This document shows, piece after piece, positions 62,199 to 64,000 of a stretch of DNA of 64,000 bases (its first letter is position 1; every line of letters starts with the position of its first letter). The stretch is from Epiperipatus broadwayi (Eukaryota > Onychophora > Udeonychophora > Euonychophora > Peripatidae). The notes under the pieces were generated by a model. That model saw only the letters and a list, made by a program, of their open reading frames with translations, did no database searches and was not told where the DNA came from. The DNA is taken from contig JAQFVV010006835.1 in assembly GCA_028023455.1 (NCBI GenBank), positions 60,001 through 124,000 of the forward strand, given 5' to 3'. Position numbers and translations under genes: made by a program.

Positions 62199-63145
62199 AG
62201 GATTCACAACATGGAATAACTAATCTAGACATCCTAAACAATATTAAAAGTTTCCCTGAGTATACCCACTCAGGTCCACATGGAATTCCTCAATTTCTAA
62301 TACTACATCTTGGCCAGTTTGTGGTCCCAATCAAAAATATGATTGATATTTTAGCTGAGGGATGTAAAAACATAGAGGAACTTTACCCAATCTCTTTAGT
62401 CCCATTTATTAAAAAACAAGGAGATAGCTCTGATCTGTCCAACCTCAGGCCAATTTCAATGACCCCTCTCCTTATCAATATTATTGAGAGGCTCATCAAA
62501 GATCAAATTCAAGACAAGATTCTTCAAAATTTATCACTTGCACAGTTTGCCAGGAAAGGTCGGTCAACTGCTAATGCAGTTGCACAACTTAAAATTGCTC
62601 TAGACCACATTTGCCAACACCAGAAACATAGCCCAATTACTATACAACTGGACATCACAGCTTCTTTTGAAAATTTCAGAGCTGATCTTCTGATAAGAGT
62701 GTTACAGGAATATAATATCAACAAAGCACACTTATCAATCATTGAAAATCTTATTAGTAATAGAAAAATCCTAATCACATTAGACGGTAAGGTAGCTCCA
62801 GGATTCACACCGGATATTTCAATACCACAAGGCTTCGCTTTTAGCACACCCCTCTTCACAGCCTATATAAATCCTTTACTTGTCAAACTCAAAAGAGAGT
62901 TGCCAGGAATTTACATTCCAAGAATAGCAAAGAAAATCAAAACTCTGGCATTCATTGATGATATCATTGTCCTTCTACCATCAGCTAAATACATATCGAA
63001 ACTTGAAACCATCATTGGCTGGTATACAATGCACTATGGTTTGGCCATCAATCGAAGCAAATCTTCATCATGGCAATTGGGTACTGGTAAAAGGATAAAC
63101 ACATCATTTGAAGCAAGCCACATAGGTTTCTTGGCTTCTCCTTAA
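62199..63145 (+). pseudogene. LINE reverse transcriptase domain
   Basis: RT motifs in order: SGPHGIPQF near 62,270; LVPFIKKQG then LRPISMTPLL near 62,395-62,475; LDITASFENF near 62,645 (motif A; the catalytic Asp is present, but the usual AFD is SFE); SIPQGFAFSTPLF near 62,820 (motif B); LAFIDDIIVLL near 62,945 (motif C, usually FADD, both Asp present); and LAINRSKSS near 63,045. It is unbroken for about 315 codons. The intact Asp residues and long frame suggest relatively recent activity, although breaks elsewhere inactivate the element. Confidence 0.87.
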
Positions 63146-63470
63146 TGAAATCAACCAGGGAAATGACACGCTGTATTCAAAATGAACTATTAGAAGCTAT
63201 CAAGAAATTAATTGACTCTCTAAAAAGCTTATATCTTTCACCCCAAGGGAAAGTCACCTTGCTCAACATGCTGATAATGCCTAAAATTACATACTATTTG
63301 CCAATTATAATCCCCACCATAAAATTTCAGGCTAGAATAAACTCTCTATGTGCAAACCTCTGTTGGAGAAATAGAACAGTGTTAATTAGCTTCAGGAACA
63401 TGTGCAGACCCAAGAAACTCAATGGTCTATCATTACACCCATTTACACTTTCTACCTTCTAAAAGCCCAT
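63145..63470 (+). pseudogene. LINE post-RT region
   Basis: The frame 63,145-63,462 carries the conserved post-RT sequence LSPQGKVTLLNMLIMPKITY, then CANLCWRNR and PKKLNGLSL. The second block corresponds to the W..........K..GG(L)GL motif downstream of many LINE RTs. The next frames (63,471-63,787) are shifted. Confidence 0.75.
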
Positions 63471-63785
63471 AATATGATTGTTCTGCTTCATGAGTTGTTT
63501 CCCCTGCAAAAACATAAGGAGGTAATCTCTCCAACTGATCGACCCCCTCCTAAGAGTACCCCTACATGGACTAACAAATACTCACATTGCTTAAAATTAA
63601 TGATCTGCTTAACAGCACCAACCTTACAAAGCTTAAATACTGGGACATATATCACCTAGTCAACAGCACTCAAAAGTGTATCTCAGGATTTCAATTACTC
63701 ATTAATAAAGCAATTCAACTTCTGGGGGCTAGAAGCCAAATTTTTGGACTTCGTAATAAAAATCAATCTATCGGCTCTCCCTACT

Positions 63786-64000
63786 AACTCCTTCTTAGTG
63801 CATAAGAGAGGACACTTCAAAATAAGCCCCATCTGCCAACTGTGTAACAGAGAAGATGAAACTTTTCCACATCGTCTCTTTGGATGTCCAGTTCTTGGAA
63901 TGTACAGAATCCTCATCAACAAGTGGATGCTCTTTGACAAGAACAAAATATTTGATTTACGAGAAATTATCAATGCAGGGAATTTCACAAAAACAAGACT
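63786..64000 (+). pseudogene. LINE C-terminal CCHC zinc-knuckle region, cut by the window edge
   Basis: It reads FLVHKRGHFKISPICQLC, then NREDETFPHRLFGC, giving C-x2-C-x8-H-x4-C at about 63,834-63,890. The copy at 22,504-23,262 has the same spacing and the same preceding FLxxxRxxF block. The frame is open to the window edge. Confidence 0.82.

Larger units (their letters stand above)
61650..64000 (+). mobile_element. LINE with reverse transcriptase and CCHC region, continues past the window
   Basis: A comparatively well preserved non-LTR retrotransposon. It has a pre-RT region (61,696-62,193), the RT (about 62,199-63,145), a post-RT region (63,145-63,470) and a CCHC zinc-knuckle region (63,786 to the edge). 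At least three frame changes break it. Its base composition is less AT-rich than the surroundings, consistent with a younger insertion. Judged by the CCHC spacing it belongs to the same broad lineage as the fragments at 22.5 and 15.7 kb. The endonuclease is not seen, so it is 5'-truncated. Confidence 0.88.

Overview
This window is AT-rich eukaryotic DNA (roughly three quarters A+T by eye), most likely from an invertebrate animal; nothing in the sequence fixes the phylum. I see no complete host protein-coding gene, rRNA or functional tRNA gene. No operons, ribosome binding sites or CRISPR arrays are present. The recognisable content is transposable-element debris in single-copy-looking AT-rich DNA, with many (TA)n and a few (CA)n microsatellites. 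It reads like an intergenic region or a very long intron.

Five classes of mobile element were recognised by translating both strands. (1) RTE-type LINEs with endonuclease and reverse transcriptase: a degenerate copy at 5.67-7.81 kb (+), a near full-length copy at 13.93-17.45 kb (-), and several 5'-truncated 3' ends with GAT-type tails (49.1, 59.8, 60.3, 61.3 kb). (2) A second LINE lineage with a C-terminal CCHC zinc-knuckle region: 22.5-23.3 kb (+), a short piece nested inside the RTE (15.66-15.98 kb), and a much better preserved copy at 61.65 kb that runs off the right edge. (3) Penelope-like elements (PLEs): reverse transcriptase pieces at 7.9 kb and, as a head-to-head pair, at 39.85-40.89 kb; GIY-YIG endonuclease pieces at 8.3, 10.0-10.55, 32.3, 37.5, 38.9 and 51.0 kb. 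(4) DNA transposons: two non-autonomous Tigger/pogo-like copies with TA target duplications (19.34-20.30 and 49.43-50.92 kb), a piggyBac remnant (27.7 kb) and a Merlin/IS1016-type remnant (55.6 kb). (5) Short non-coding elements with tRNA-like pol III boxes.

The most unusual feature is the short elements. One family occurs repeatedly as a long head-to-head palindrome with a short asymmetric tail at one end. Five of its copies are flanked by direct repeats of about 9-15 bp, two of them perfect (13 and 14 bp), so the palindrome itself appears to be the unit that inserted. A second tRNA-like family is also palindromic. Unrelated foldback elements (25.1, 35.7 and 9.5 kb) and a head-to-head PLE reverse transcriptase pair show the same architecture. 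The PLE 3' regions and the second SINE-like family also share a short hairpin module resembling a degenerate hammerhead core. These are the best candidates for something undescribed.

From left to right: unassigned DNA with one repeat family (0-5.6 kb); RTE and PLE debris with nested palindromes (5.6-11.6 kb); RTE with nested LINE (13.9-17.4 kb); Tigger-like copy (19.3 kb); LINE fragment (22.5 kb); foldback and short-element zone (24.6-31.8 kb); PLE debris, tandem repeats and inverted repeats (32.3-40.9 kb); palindromic elements among unassigned DNA (42-48 kb); second Tigger-like copy beside a PLE piece (49.4-51.3 kb); palindromic elements and Merlin (53.4-59.7 kb); RTE 3' ends and a large LINE (59.8 kb to the end).
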